Shown: positions 44,262 to 53,775, numbered from the stretch's first letter. The stretch: DNA of 64,000 nucleotides from JAMLHH01 sp964653095 (GCA_964653095.1 CAZZEH010000006.1:48213-112212), one strand, 5' to 3'. Notes: generated by a model from the sequence alone, not told the origin. A program made the numbers and translations.

Positions 44262-45914
44262 ATGCTGCAGGAATTACATATCAGAAACTATGCAATCATT
44301 GAAGAGGCAGAGCTGCACTTCAACCCCAATCTAAATGTAATCATAGGAGAAACCGGAGCAGGAAAATCCATACTGATGGGTGCGCTGAATCTCGTATTGG
44401 GCAATCGGGCAGACACTCAGGTTTTAATGAATAAAAAACAGAAATGTATCGTCGAAGCACATCTGAACATCGAAAATTACGAACTGGAAAGCTTTTTTGA
44501 GGAAGAAGATTTAGACTATTCCGAAGAGACTATTATCCGCAGGGAAATTGCTCCAAACGGAAAAAGTCGTGCTTTTATAAATGATGTTCCTGTTACTTTA
44601 AGTGTTTTAAAAACTCTTACATCAAGGCTTATAGACATACACGAGCAGGATGAAAACAGTCAGCTGTCTGACCCTGATTTTCTGCTGTTTTTATTGGATA
44701 AAATTTCTCAAAATTCCTTCCTGAATGAGTATCGGGAAGTTTTCAAGTCCTATAAAGAGGCTGTAAACCGACTAAATCAGTATCAGGAAGAAGCTAAAAG
44801 TTTCTCTAAGGAATACGATTTCGTAAAGTTTCAGTTTGATGAATTGGACGGTATCAATCTGTCCGAAGAGTACTGGAAAAATACAGAAGAAGAAATCGAT
44901 ATACTGACCCATGCGGAAAGTATTTTGCAAAATACCGGTCAGGCTATACAAATGCTTTCGGAAAACGAACTGAATGCAGAAGATATTTTATCCGAAGTAC
45001 AAAGGCTGCTTGCTCCAATAGCTTCTCTGAACAGTAATCTTGGAAAAGCTTATGAAGAAATAGAAAACATCCAACTATATCTCAGAGAATTAGTACGCGA
45101 ACTGAAAAACATACAATCTGACACGGATATTAATGAGGAAAGGCTAAACGAAATCACGGCTTATCACAGTGCAGTAAACCGTCTAATGCAGAAACATCAG
45201 ATGAAATCCATGAGTGAACTTATCGCTTTGCATACCCAATTAAAAGAACAGCTTGAACGATTTAACTTTAGCGAAGAACACATCAAAGCGCTTGAGAAAG
45301 AAGTTGCCCGGCTTCAGGCTATATTATTGGAATCAGGAAAGAAAATGTCTGAACTGAGAATGGCACAGGCTCAATCTCTCGGTCAGGCGGTCACCAATAC
45401 CGTTACAGAACTCGGAATGCCTTATGCCAAAGTTCAGTTTAAAGTTTCTTCTTCCGACCAACCGGGGAAAGATGGTCTGGACAAGATTATCTTACTTTTT
45501 GCTCCAAACAAGGGAAGTGAATACAAGCCCCTTCATCAGGTAGGCTCGGGAGGTGAGAAATCCAGGCTTATGCTGTCGGTTAAATCACAAATTGCTAAGG
45601 AAACCGCCCTGCCCACATTAATTTTTGACGAGATTGATACCGGAATTTCCGGAGAAGTGGCTCTCAAAACGGGAGACCTGCTCAAGTCCATCAGCCGAAA
45701 TCATCAGGTCATCACGATTACCCATCTCCCACAGGTTGCAGCGGCGGGCAACCTCCACTTTTTGGTATATAAATCACATTTAAAAGATAAGAGCGTAACC
45801 GAAATAAAGCCTTTAAGAGAGGAAGATATTGTAATCGAAATTGCCAAAATGCTGAGTGGCGAGAATCCTTCTTCGGCAGCTATAGAAAATGCCAGAAATC
45901 TAATCGGCGACTAA
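44262..45914 (+). CDS. recN: DNA repair protein RecN
   Basis: A 550-residue SMC-like ATPase of double-strand break repair. The Walker A motif GETGAGKS lies at about residues 28-35 after LHIRNYAIIEEAELHF. The two coiled-coil arms span about residues 150-370. The ABC signature region is HQVGSGGEKSRLMLSVKSQI, followed by LPTLIFDEIDTGISGEVA and HLPQVAAAGNLHF. It is monocistronic by layout and convergent with envC 30 nt away. Confidence 0.96.
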   Translation: MLQELHIRNYAIIEEAELHFNPNLNVIIGETGAGKSILMGALNLVLGNRADTQVLMNKKQKCIVEAHLNIENYELESFFEEEDLDYSEETIIRREIAPNGKSRAFINDVPVTLSVLKTLTSRLIDIHEQDENSQLSDPDFLLFLLDKISQNSFLNEYREVFKSYKEAVNRLNQYQEEAKSFSKEYDFVKFQFDELDGINLSEEYWKNTEEEIDILTHAESILQNTGQAIQMLSENELNAEDILSEVQRLLAPIASLNSNLGKAYEEIENIQLYLRELVRELKNIQSDTDINEERLNEITAYHSAVNRLMQKHQMKSMSELIALHTQLKEQLERFNFSEEHIKALEKEVARLQAILLESGKKMSELRMAQAQSLGQAVTNTVTELGMPYAKVQFKVSSSDQPGKDGLDKIILLFAPNKGSEYKPLHQVGSGGEKSRLMLSVKSQIAKETALPTLIFDEIDTGISGEVALKTGDLLKSISRNHQVITITHLPQVAAAGNLHFLVYKSHLKDKSVTEIKPLREEDIVIEIAKMLSGENPSSAAIENARNLIGD

Positions 45915-45944
45915 ATTTTTGCTTAAAAGTTCTGTAAAATCTTT

Positions 45945-47207
45945 TTATCGGGCAATCCAGATAGAGGGGTTTTGAGTGGCGTTACCCTGCCAGATTTCAA
46001 AATGCACTTCGGTTTCATTTGTTTTCTCATCGGTATAAGCTTTACCGATTATCTGTTTGGCGGTCACTTTTTGTCCTTTAGCTACCGAAACACTTTCCAA
46101 CTGGGTATAAACAGTGAAATAATTACCGTGGCTGATAATAATGGCATTTTTATAAATAGGATTGCTCACTATACTGATGACTTCTCCGCCAAATACAGCT
46201 CTCACATTTGCATTTTTATCCGTGCGGATATTCAGACCTTTATTATCCATCTCTCCGCCATATTCGGGATGTTTATATTTCCCGTACCCTCTTGATATGA
46301 CTCCTCTTTCTACCGGCCATGGCAGTTTCCCTTTATTAGCGGCAAAAGATGCGGACAGCTGAGCCGCTTCCGGTGTCATTGGAGAGAGAGGAGAGCCTGG
46401 CTTATCCGTTTTCTTTGGCGGAGTTTCTCCTTTCCCTTTTGCGGCTTCTTCTTTTCGTCTCCTTTCTTCTTCAAGTTTCTTTTGTCTTGCAATTTCTCTT
46501 GCAATCGCAGCCTGAATCTGAGCGTTAAGTTTATCGGCTTCTCTTCTCTTCTGAGCCAGTTCTTTACTTAAAACGCCTTCTTTCTTTTGCAGTTCGGTTA
46601 CAATTTTATCCTTTTGCAGTTTGGTTGTTTTCAGCTCGGCTTCCTGCTCTCTCTGCTCTGTCAACAAGGCTTCCTGCTTGAGCTTTTTCTCATTAATAAT
46701 GACAAGTTTTTCATTGATTTTTATCTGTGTAGATTCAATTTCGCTCACCTGAGTTTTGCGGTATTCTCCTACCTTTCTCAGATAATTAATTCTTCTGAAA
46801 GCATCTGTAAATGTCCTGGAACTCGCTACAAACAGCAACTGGTCGGCCAGTCTGTATGTCTTATAAGTTCCGTAGATGGCCTTGGCGTAATTCTCACGAA
46901 GGTCCTTTAAATTCTCTTCAAGTTCTTTAAGTGTTGAATTTGCATCTGCAATTTGTCGGTTGTACCCCTTAATTTGTTTGGCCGTATTTAAAATCAAATC
47001 CTGGCGGAGCTTAATCTGTTTCTCGAGATTAATTACCTCTCTCAGTGAGCTGCTTTTAGACTTTTGAGTCTGTTGCAGTGCCTGTTGAGTCTGTTTGATT
47101 TCTGCTTCAAGCTGCTTCTTTTTTTTCTCCAATTCCTGCTGCTCCTGCCCCCACAATGCAGGTAGAGCCAGAAGACACAAAAACACAACTGTCAGAATCT
47201 TTTTCAA
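45945..47207 (-). CDS. EnvC-like murein hydrolase activator with degenerate LytM domain
   Basis: A 420-residue protein with a signal peptide (residues 1-20, ending LPALWGQ). A long Glu/Lys/Gln coiled coil occupies residues about 20-265, followed by a low-complexity Lys/Pro segment and a C-terminal LytM/M23 fold (about 300-420). The zinc ligands are missing: the HxGxD position reads NKGLNI and the HxH position reads EVHFEIW. This mirrors E. coli EnvC, which activates amidases and is not itself an enzyme. It overlaps DUF4292 by 4 nt, a pairing common in Bacteroidota. Confidence 0.87.
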   Translation of the reverse strand: MKKILTVVFLCLLALPALWGQEQQELEKKKKQLEAEIKQTQQALQQTQKSKSSSLREVINLEKQIKLRQDLILNTAKQIKGYNRQIADANSTLKELEENLKDLRENYAKAIYGTYKTYRLADQLLFVASSRTFTDAFRRINYLRKVGEYRKTQVSEIESTQIKINEKLVIINEKKLKQEALLTEQREQEAELKTTKLQKDKIVTELQKKEGVLSKELAQKRREADKLNAQIQAAIAREIARQKKLEEERRRKEEAAKGKGETPPKKTDKPGSPLSPMTPEAAQLSASFAANKGKLPWPVERGVISRGYGKYKHPEYGGEMDNKGLNIRTDKNANVRAVFGGEVISIVSNPIYKNAIIISHGNYFTVYTQLESVSVAKGQKVTAKQIIGKAYTDEKTNETEVHFEIWQGNATQNPSIWIAR

Positions 47208-47983
47208 TACTCTATAACTTTATACTTCTCAGGTACATCAAACGGGAAAGCCAACTCACTTAATATATCCACTTCTGAAAATTTGGATTGCAATTCAAAA
47301 AACAGAGTGTTTTCAGAAATTTTTATCTGTCTTTCAAAAGGAAACAATCCGTCATTCACTTTCCTGATATCTCCGTACTTTGCAGATAAAGTTCGCAATT
47401 GAGTATAATTTTCTGCTCTATATTCTATCAACATGCTGTTAATTCTGTTGAATACAGCTGATGACTCAAATCCATTCCTGTGAAAGGTCTTCCACTGAAT
47501 CCACTCTTCCGACGTAGTTATCTCGGTGGGCAAAGTATCGAGAATGGCAGGAAGTCCGAGCATCAGTCTTTCTATTGCCGGAAAGTCCAGTTCCATATTT
47601 ATCTTGGATGCTATTTTATTCATAGGGAGAATATGATATTCCCCATTCAGTCTGTCTATCCACCGTACCCCTCCCGAATCAATCAATGCCCGAACTCCTT
47701 CTATCCCGAAAAGGCTCATAGATATCCAAATCTTCTCTCCTTTTTGCCATCTCATATTGGCATTAAAATTCTGTGTGGAGCCGTTCATATTTGCGAATCC
47801 TCTGAACTTTGCTTTTAAAAACTCAAAAACCGGCACTACTGTATCTGCCGGAGTCGCTGTTTCCACCCATTCTTTGACACCGTCAATTTCGGGAGTATCG
47901 TCAAACGACAGTTTCACTTTCTTTTTACAGGAAAATGAAATCAGAATCAGGAAGAAAATTGAAACGTAGGTTTTGAAATGCAT
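47204..47983 (-). CDS. DUF4292 family lipoprotein
   Basis: About 259 residues from the ATG at 47983, which gives a lipoprotein signal (VSIFFLILISFSC) followed by CKKK. An upstream ATG at 48013 would add 10 residues before it. The beta-rich domain with FRGFANMNGSTQNFNANMRW and MSLFGIEGVRALIDSGGVRW resembles the DUF4292 family, LolA-like lipid-binding shape. A role in envelope assembly is inferred from the fold and from coupling with EnvC (4-nt overlap). Confidence 0.85.
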   Translation of the reverse strand: MHFKTYVSIFFLILISFSCKKKVKLSFDDTPEIDGVKEWVETATPADTVVPVFEFLKAKFRGFANMNGSTQNFNANMRWQKGEKIWISMSLFGIEGVRALIDSGGVRWIDRLNGEYHILPMNKIASKINMELDFPAIERLMLGLPAILDTLPTEITTSEEWIQWKTFHRNGFESSAVFNRINSMLIEYRAENYTQLRTLSAKYGDIRKVNDGLFPFERQIKISENTLFFELQSKFSEVDILSELAFPFDVPEKYKVIEY

Positions 47984-48125
47984 TGCTTCAGAATATTGAG
48001 TTACAAATGTCAAGATTTATTTAAACAAAAACCAATCCAAAACAACATACCCATTCTCAAAATCATTCCATTACTTTATTCGCCGGATTCACTCTGTATC
48101 AGGCAGAATTTTATAACTTGCTGTG

Positions 48126-48133
48126 TAAATTTG
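48126..48133 (+). promoter_or_regulatory. -7 box for the 2OG-Fe(II) oxygenase
   Basis: TAAATTTG matches TAnnTTTG and lies 22 nt before the ATG at 48156. No clear -33 element. Confidence 0.45.
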
Positions 48134-48155
48134 AGGCTCCGCTAAACTAAAAATT

Positions 48156-49103
48156 ATGAATATAGTACCTGTTGTCAATTTGCAAGACTACATTTCCGGT
48201 GATTCTGCCAGTAAAAAAGCTTTTGTGCAAGCCTTGGGGCAAGCATATGAAACCATTGGGTTTGTGGCAGTAGAAGGGCACGGCATCCCGGACACAACCA
48301 TCGAAAAATTCTATGATTCGATTAAAAAGTTTTTTGCATTGCCTACCGAAGTCAAGCTGAAATATGAAATCCCGGAATATGCGGGACAACGCGGTTATAC
48401 TTCTTTTGGGAGAGAAAAAGCCAAACAGAGTGAAGTGCCCGACTTGAAAGAATTTTGGCAGATTGGTCAGTACGTAGAGGGAGAAGAACTTTCTAAAGAC
48501 AATTATCCCGACAATCTTGAAGTGGAAGAAATCAAGGAGTTCAATACAACCTGGAAAGAGCTGTATAAAAGTTTTGAACAGGCAGGTGCCTATCTGCTGA
48601 GAGCGATTGCCAATTATCTGGATTTGGAGGAAGGTTATTTCGATTCGAAAATAAAAAACGGGAACAGTATTCTCAGAGCCATACACTATCCGCCGATTAC
48701 TCAGGAGCCCAAATCTGCCATTCGCGCCGAACAGCACGAAGATATCAATCTGATTACTTTGTTGGTTGGTGCATCTGCGGATGGTCTCCAACTCCTAACA
48801 AAGGACGGAGTATGGATGGATGTAAAAGCAGGGCCGGGACAAATTGTAATTAATGTAGGGGATATGCTGCAGCGGCTGACCAATAATGTGTTGCGCTCCA
48901 CGACCCACCGCGTAATCAATCCACCGAGAGAAAAATGGCACACTCCGAGATATTCCATACCGTTTTTTCTGCACCCAAGAAGTGAAATGAAGTTAGACTG
49001 TTTGCCTCATTGTATCACTCCAGACAATCCCTTAGCTTACAAACCTATTACCGCGGGAGAATATCTCAATGAACGGCTGAGAGAAATCGGACTGAAAAGA
49101 TAA
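48156..49103 (+). CDS. 2-oxoglutarate/Fe(II) oxygenase, isopenicillin N synthase family
   Basis: A 315-residue non-haem iron oxygenase. The N-terminal DIOX_N-like part has FVQALGQAYETIGFVAVEGHG. The double-stranded beta helix carries the iron facial triad in EQHEDINLITLLVG (His and Asp) and STTHRVINP (His), with PRYSIPFFLHP providing the Arg-x-Ser that binds 2-oxoglutarate. Substrates of bacterial members are mostly unknown; antibiotic synthesis is not implied, as no partner pathway is nearby. It is monocistronic. Confidence 0.9.
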   Translation: MNIVPVVNLQDYISGDSASKKAFVQALGQAYETIGFVAVEGHGIPDTTIEKFYDSIKKFFALPTEVKLKYEIPEYAGQRGYTSFGREKAKQSEVPDLKEFWQIGQYVEGEELSKDNYPDNLEVEEIKEFNTTWKELYKSFEQAGAYLLRAIANYLDLEEGYFDSKIKNGNSILRAIHYPPITQEPKSAIRAEQHEDINLITLLVGASADGLQLLTKDGVWMDVKAGPGQIVINVGDMLQRLTNNVLRSTTHRVINPPREKWHTPRYSIPFFLHPRSEMKLDCLPHCITPDNPLAYKPITAGEYLNERLREIGLKR

Positions 49104-49206
49104 ACGTTTAAACCCGAATTATACATTAGAAAATCTACTCCGATAGGAATAATGAAAGAGTTCTGTGTATGAATTGGAAAAACATTGACTTAATGAAGCT
49201 TTAGCT

Positions 49207-49461
49207 CTACTCATAAATATCTTTTCTATGTCCAAGACCAATAACATCCACTACGAGTATATGGTCAAAAATATCATAGATAATACGGTAATCTGCCACA
49301 CGAATTCGATAACCGTCTCTACCTTTTAACTTTTTGCAGCCGGGAGGGCGAGGATTATCTGCCAGGTCATAAATGGCTTTTTTGATTCCGGAATAATAAG
49401 GTTCGTTTATTTTTTCAAGAGCTTTAATGGCTCGTTTTCTTATAGTTACATTATAAGCCAC
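49207..49461 (-). CDS. RelE/ParE-family toxin
   Basis: An 84-residue RelE/ParE superfamily protein: KRAIKALEKINEPYYSGIKK, then the strand motif CKKLKGRDGYRIRVADYRII and the ending VIGLGHRKDIYE. RelE-type members cleave mRNA on the ribosome. Translation appears to start at GTG 49461, whose G is the last base of the antitoxin stop (TAGTG overlap), giving tight translational coupling. Confidence 0.88.
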   Translation of the reverse strand: MAYNVTIRKRAIKALEKINEPYYSGIKKAIYDLADNPRPPGCKKLKGRDGYRIRVADYRIIYDIFDHILVVDVIGLGHRKDIYE

Positions 49462-49670
49462 TATTTTGCTTTTCGTTTGGCTTCAATCATTTTAAAAGCA
49501 TCACTGATGGGAATAGAAGGCTCATTAGATTTTTTGGCTTCGTCATAAAGTCTTATATCCTTTAACTCTTCCAATTCTTCCATAATGGCTTTAAATTCTT
49601 TGATAGAAAGTACAACAGATATTTTCTTACCTGCACTATCGGTGATATATTGTGGAGTTACAGTCAGCAT
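49461..49670 (-). CDS. Antitoxin of the RelE-type pair (Phd/YefM or RelB-like)
   Basis: A 69-residue acidic and basic patterned protein immediately upstream of the RelE toxin. The N-terminal TPQYITDSAGKKISVVLSIK matches Bacteroidota antitoxins with a Phd/RelB-like DNA-binding fold, followed by helices (FKAIMEELEELKDIRLYDEA) that would wrap the toxin. It likely autoregulates the operon; no operator palindrome was clearly seen. Confidence 0.82.
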   Translation of the reverse strand: MLTVTPQYITDSAGKKISVVLSIKEFKAIMEELEELKDIRLYDEAKKSNEPSIPISDAFKMIEAKRKAK

Positions 49671-50031
49671 ATCATTAATTGTTTTTTTGCAATATTGTAT
49701 TTAAAGAAATCCGTAAAAGCTCAATAGTTTATCAATGTCACTCATTCTATTCAAACTCTCTATTATTTTCTGCTTCCGCCAAACCCATATTTGAACAGGA
49801 TATCTTAAATACAAAGTTAGTCAAATTGGCCGCAATATACAATGTAACCAACAGTATGAGATTTCCTATTAAATGAGTATCAACAGAACAACTCAGCCAG
49901 CTTTATGCGTCGGGATAAAGGTGGTAACTCACAGTTCTATCAATATGGGGCGGAAATCACAAGCTTAAAACAAGACACTAACTGAAAAAAATAAACGTTC
50001 GGAGCAACCCTTCGAAAATTTGTGCTGTTAT
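49671..50031. other. Non-coding spacer with possible coding debris
   Basis: A 361-nt stretch between the toxin-antitoxin operon and the HMA gene. A 26-codon frame from an ATG near 49903 reads MRRDKGGNSQFYQYGAEITS and a few more residues before TGA, and may be the tail of a lost gene, but no family was recognised. Otherwise nothing was identified. Confidence 0.3.
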
Positions 50032-50238
50032 TTACACCAGTTCTGCTTTGAATCCGGCTTTTTCTATTGCCGCAATAATTTCATCGGCATTCAGGCTGTC
50101 CCCTTTTACTGTGACCGTTTTAGGATTAACAGACAAGTCCGCATTCCATTCTTTGATTTGTGCCATTTGGTCCAAAAAAGGCTTCACTTTGGCTTCGCAG
50201 CCACTGCATTTCAAGGTAGTTTTAAATGTCAATTCCAT
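50032..50238 (-). CDS. Heavy-metal-associated (HMA) domain protein
   Basis: A 68-residue ferredoxin-like HMA domain. The metal site is TTLKCSGCEAKVKPFLDQM, with the CxxC pair replaced in spacing by CSGC (two residues between cysteines, as in Atx1/CopZ). An upstream in-frame ATG at 50283 adds 15 residues unlike the family, so 50238 is preferred. It probably binds Cu(I) or similar, acting as a small chaperone. No transporter is adjacent. Confidence 0.85.
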   Translation of the reverse strand: MELTFKTTLKCSGCEAKVKPFLDQMAQIKEWNADLSVNPKTVTVKGDSLNADEIIAAIEKAGFKAELV

Positions 50239-50383
50239 TGTTGCTTTATTTTTATCTAATATAGAAACACTGACCGAATTCAATAGTTCAAACCATTTTT
50301 TTAAAAATCAACTTGCTAAAAGTAAAAAACAAAACAAGGATTGCATACATTTAGAATTCATTTTTTAGCTAAACGAATTTGCT

Positions 50384-51508
50384 ATGTTTAAAAAGATAAC
50401 TGCTGTTCTGATTTTTCTCGGTATAGTACTCGCCATTTCCCCTTTGTACATAAAAAGAGGACTTTTCAGAAACTTTTCTGACGTGACTGATTATCAGTTT
50501 TTTGATAATTACACTGTAAAAGCCGGCACAGGACAACCATGGGAAGAAGCAGAAACTTATAATTCTACAAGTCCCTCCGAGGCACATCTGGATTCAATTG
50601 CCAAAGATAAATCCATTGCTTTTTTAGTCATTCAGGACGGAAAAATACTTTTTGAAAAATACTGGAAAGATTATGGCGCGGAAAGCTATTCAGGTTCATT
50701 TTCTATGGCCAAATCTGTTGTGAGTATGCTCATGGGTATAGCCGTAAATGAAGGGAAAGTGCAGAGTTTAGATGATTTTATAGCTGATTACATCCCGGAA
50801 TTTAACCGAGAAGGAACAGATACCATACGAATCAGAGACTTGCTTTCTATGAGCGGTGGGTATAAATGGACAGAGTCATACATCAATATTTTTGGCAAAA
50901 CAGCCGACATCTACTATGGCGACCGGGTAAAAAAGGTGGTTGGAAATCTGAAAGCTGATTACGCTCCCGGCCAAACATTTTACTATTCAAGTGCCGAAAC
51001 TCAGATTTTGGGCTGGGTCATTGAAAATGCATACGGCAAATCCATTCCTGAACTGTTCTCAGAAAAAATATGGTCTAAAATTGGTGCCGAACACGATGCG
51101 TTGTGGAGCTTAGATAAAAAGGGCGGTGATGCCAAAACTTTTTGCTGCCTCAATTCAAACGCCAGAGATTTTGCCCGATTAGGACAACTCGTATTACAGG
51201 GTGGACAATGGGACAGTACTCAAATTGTTCCGGAAGAATATATTGAGCTTGCCACTCATCCGGCTTCCCACCTGAAAGACAGGCAGGGTGAAACTGTGGA
51301 TTACTACGGTTATCAGTTTTGGATTATGCACTACAAAGGTCTTCAAATTCCGTATTTCAGAGGAGTCAAAGGTCAGTTCGTTTATGTGATTCCCGAAAAA
51401 AATGCGGTGGTAGTCCGCCTCGGAGAATATGTATCTCAGGACAGAATTCACAATCATTCGGTCAATTCTTACACTCATATTGATGCGGCTTTAGAAGTTT
51501 TAAAGTAA
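50384..51508 (+). CDS. Beta-lactamase-family serine hydrolase
   Basis: A 374-residue class C beta-lactamase/DD-peptidase fold protein. The N-terminus (MFKKITAVLIFLGIVLAISP) is a signal or anchor. The nucleophile motif SxxK is SMAK in GSFSMAKSVVSMLM. The second motif corresponds to YSSAE, and the third region reads RGVKGQFVYVIPEKN, without a clear KTG. These proteins hydrolyse varied esters, amides and peptides, and resistance is not implied. A metal-binding gene lies divergent upstream. Confidence 0.85.
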   Translation: MFKKITAVLIFLGIVLAISPLYIKRGLFRNFSDVTDYQFFDNYTVKAGTGQPWEEAETYNSTSPSEAHLDSIAKDKSIAFLVIQDGKILFEKYWKDYGAESYSGSFSMAKSVVSMLMGIAVNEGKVQSLDDFIADYIPEFNREGTDTIRIRDLLSMSGGYKWTESYINIFGKTADIYYGDRVKKVVGNLKADYAPGQTFYYSSAETQILGWVIENAYGKSIPELFSEKIWSKIGAEHDALWSLDKKGGDAKTFCCLNSNARDFARLGQLVLQGGQWDSTQIVPEEYIELATHPASHLKDRQGETVDYYGYQFWIMHYKGLQIPYFRGVKGQFVYVIPEKNAVVVRLGEYVSQDRIHNHSVNSYTHIDAALEVLK

Positions 51509-51532
51509 ATTTTTGTCCGCAGATATCAGGTA

Positions 51533-52813
51533 TCAGCTTTCTTTTGTAATTCTCAAATGATTGGAGGTCGATTCGAAAATCTCTAAATCAAAATAGCGGA
51601 CAGAAGCTATCAGATGATCAAAAATATCCCCTGCGATTCCTTCATATTTCACCATGGCTGTCGTATTTGTAAAGACATATATTTCCATGGGTACGCCTCT
51701 TTCTAAAGGTGCCAGTTGCCGGACTATCAGACTCATATCTTTTCTTATATCGGGATGCTTTTTCAGAAACCATTCGGCATAAACCCTGAACAGCCCTAAA
51801 TTCGTCAAATTTCTCCCATTGACCGGGACTGTTTTATCCGCATTAATTTTTTCGTTGTGACGATTGATTTCCTCTGATTTCTGCTCAATATAATCTTTCA
51901 GTCCCTGTATTTTTTTGAAACGATCCAGTTCATCTTCTCCTATAAATCTTACGGAACTCTGTTTCAGATAAATAGCTCGCTTTATTCTCCTTCCTCCGGA
52001 CTCCTGCATGCCCCGCCAGTTTTTAAACGAATCAGATATCAGAGCATAAGTCGGTACGGTAGTAATTGTTTTGTCCCAATTTTGAACTTTCACAGTAGTC
52101 AGATTAATTTCTGTTACATCTCCATCTGCCCCGAACTTAGGCATTTCTATCCAGTCCCCTACTCTGACCATGTCGTTGGTCGTGACCTGAATACTTGCTA
52201 CAAATCCCATAATGGTATCTTTGAACATCAGCAGTAAAACTGCCGACATAGCACCCATTGCAGTAAAAAATACCAGCGGTGACTTACCGGTAAACATAGA
52301 AAACAGGAGAATAATAGCATACAGCAGCAACACCATTCGAATCACCTGTAAATAACTGTCTAACGGTTTCCCCTTATAAGTGGGATGTGCTCTCAAAACA
52401 TCCGCTCCAGAGGATAGTATGGACATAATCATCCATACAATCATCAGTACGATATAGGCATCAATAATTTTATCGAGAATAGGAATCCATTTTGGAAAAT
52501 TATAAAACGTTATCTCAAGAGCATTCTTTGCCAAAATAACCGGAGCTACATAAGCTAAATTGTGGGGAAATTTATTCTCCAACAAATAGTAAAAGAAATG
52601 ATTTTCAGTTCGGTCTCCCACTTTCTTTAACACTCTGCTAAGTAAATATCGAATGGCAATATGAATCCCTGTCATAAAAACAAGCAGTAAAGCAGCTAAT
52701 AACACCGTTGTCGTAAATTCGGAAATTGTCGAATTAAAGCCAATTTTGACCGCATAACTGTGTATCCAGTCATTTACCATACTTGGAATATTTTCTGTAT
52801 CCATACTTTTCAT
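51533..52813 (-). CDS. ybdG: YbdG-type mechanosensitive ion channel
   Basis: A 426-residue MscS-superfamily channel very close to E. coli YbdG (miniconductance, osmotic stress). The pore helix and beta domain read MLLMFKDTIMGFVASIQV-like and DMVRVGDWIEMPKFGADG, TTVKVQNWDKTITTVPTYAL and DSFKNWRGMQESGGRRIKR, all YbdG-specific. The C-terminal region has KHPDIRKDMSLIVRQLAP and IYVFTNTTAMVKYEGIAGDIFDH. Five hydrophobic helices precede the pore. With MscL 6 kb away the window holds two mechanosensitive channels. Confidence 0.93.
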   Translation of the reverse strand: MKSMDTENIPSMVNDWIHSYAVKIGFNSTISEFTTTVLLAALLLVFMTGIHIAIRYLLSRVLKKVGDRTENHFFYYLLENKFPHNLAYVAPVILAKNALEITFYNFPKWIPILDKIIDAYIVLMIVWMIMSILSSGADVLRAHPTYKGKPLDSYLQVIRMVLLLYAIILLFSMFTGKSPLVFFTAMGAMSAVLLLMFKDTIMGFVASIQVTTNDMVRVGDWIEMPKFGADGDVTEINLTTVKVQNWDKTITTVPTYALISDSFKNWRGMQESGGRRIKRAIYLKQSSVRFIGEDELDRFKKIQGLKDYIEQKSEEINRHNEKINADKTVPVNGRNLTNLGLFRVYAEWFLKKHPDIRKDMSLIVRQLAPLERGVPMEIYVFTNTTAMVKYEGIAGDIFDHLIASVRYFDLEIFESTSNHLRITKES

Positions 52814-52905
52814 ATATTTTGTTTGTGTTTGTAAATTCAGAAATTGGATTTGTTAGCAGAAGACAGTCTGATTAGCTCTGTTTCTCCCCTTTTAACTTAG
52901 TAGGA

Positions 52906-53682
52906 CTAAGACATAAATTTCCACTGATCTCCCCAAAGTCTGTTTCCGGCATCCACATATAAAGTTTCCCCGTTAATATATGAAGCCATGTCTGAAGTCA
53001 AAAATAAAGTCGGCCAGGCGACCTCTTCCATACTGCCCATTTCACCTCCCGGAATGGCATCCCGTATGTTTTTGATAAACTCTTCAGGATATTGTTCCAA
53101 GCCGGAGGAATCAATAATGCCCGGAGCAATTGCATTGACCCGAATATTAAATCGCACCCACTCTATCGCGAGAGATTTTGTCAGATTATCTACTCCTGCA
53201 CGGGCAGCCCCTGTGTGCGACATTCCCGGGAATCCTCTGAAAATATTGGCTATGATATTCACTACAATCCCTTTTTTTACAGGAATAAAAAAGGTTTTCG
53301 CCATCACCTGGGTCACATAAAACGTCCCCAGAAGATTGTTGTTTATCACTGCCCGGAATCCATTATAGCTGATATGTTCTGCCGCTGCCGGAAACTGCCC
53401 GCCCGCATTATTTACTAAAATATCAAGCCGCCCGCTTTTCTCTTTTATCTGAGCCGCTACTGCCTCGACCTGTTCAGGTTCACGAATATCCATGATGGCT
53501 CCGTGTATTTTTCCATATTGCGACAGTAACTCTACCGCGCGGTCTATTTTTTCTTGTTTACGGGAAGCTATCCAGACAGTTGCGCCGAGTTCCAGATATT
53601 TTTGAGCTATGGTATAGCCTATTCCGCTTCCTCCTCCTGTGACCAAAACAATCCGGTCTTTAAATGTATCTTTTACAAACAT
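52906..53682 (-). CDS. SDR of the 2,4-dienoyl-/trans-2-enoyl-CoA reductase type
   Basis: A 258-residue SDR. The Rossmann motif TGGGSGIGYTIA and NNAGGQFPAAAEHIS are clear. The normal YxxxK active site is replaced by HTGAARAGVDNLTKSLAIEW, the pattern of peroxisomal trans-2-enoyl-CoA reductase and dienoyl-CoA reductase, which use a different mechanism. The ending PGGEMGSMEEVAWPTLFLTSD matches. It probably reduces enoyl-CoA intermediates in fatty-acid metabolism, NADPH-dependent. Confidence 0.88.
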   Translation of the reverse strand: MFVKDTFKDRIVLVTGGGSGIGYTIAQKYLELGATVWIASRKQEKIDRAVELLSQYGKIHGAIMDIREPEQVEAVAAQIKEKSGRLDILVNNAGGQFPAAAEHISYNGFRAVINNNLLGTFYVTQVMAKTFFIPVKKGIVVNIIANIFRGFPGMSHTGAARAGVDNLTKSLAIEWVRFNIRVNAIAPGIIDSSGLEQYPEEFIKNIRDAIPGGEMGSMEEVAWPTLFLTSDMASYINGETLYVDAGNRLWGDQWKFMS

Positions 53683-53760
53683 ATTTTAAGTGTAATTCTT
53701 AAATATATGTATTCCGCTAAAGAATCAAAATGTTTTTTTAGAATGTTTCAGATATTAGGG

Positions 53761-53775
53761 GACTCCTACGGAGTC
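53761..53775. repeat. Short perfect palindrome (GACTCC-TAC-GGAGTC)
   Basis: A 6-bp stem with a 3-nt loop in the spacer between the SDR gene and the aminotransferase gene. No T-tract, so not a standard terminator. A similar short palindrome seems common in Bacteroidota spacers, but only one copy is present here. Confidence 0.3.

Noticed and set aside
45945..47207. Active M23 metallopeptidase
   Set aside because: The HxGxD and HxH zinc positions are not filled (NKGLNI, EVHFEIW). An EnvC-like activator is the better reading, and this degeneracy is usual for the family.
48147..48791. A 214-residue minus-strand frame over the 2OG oxygenase gene
   Set aside because: It is the complement of a gene with a full catalytic triad and shows no protein-like features of its own.
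50365..50384. TTAGCTAAACGA upstream of the serine hydrolase, matching the element A end over 12 nt
   Set aside because: Only 12 bases match and there is neither a core nor a second end. Chance similarity is likely in AT-rich spacer DNA.
52906..53682. Inactive SDR because YxxxK is missing
   Set aside because: The GAARAG pattern at that position is the normal state in the dienoyl-/enoyl-CoA reductase branch.
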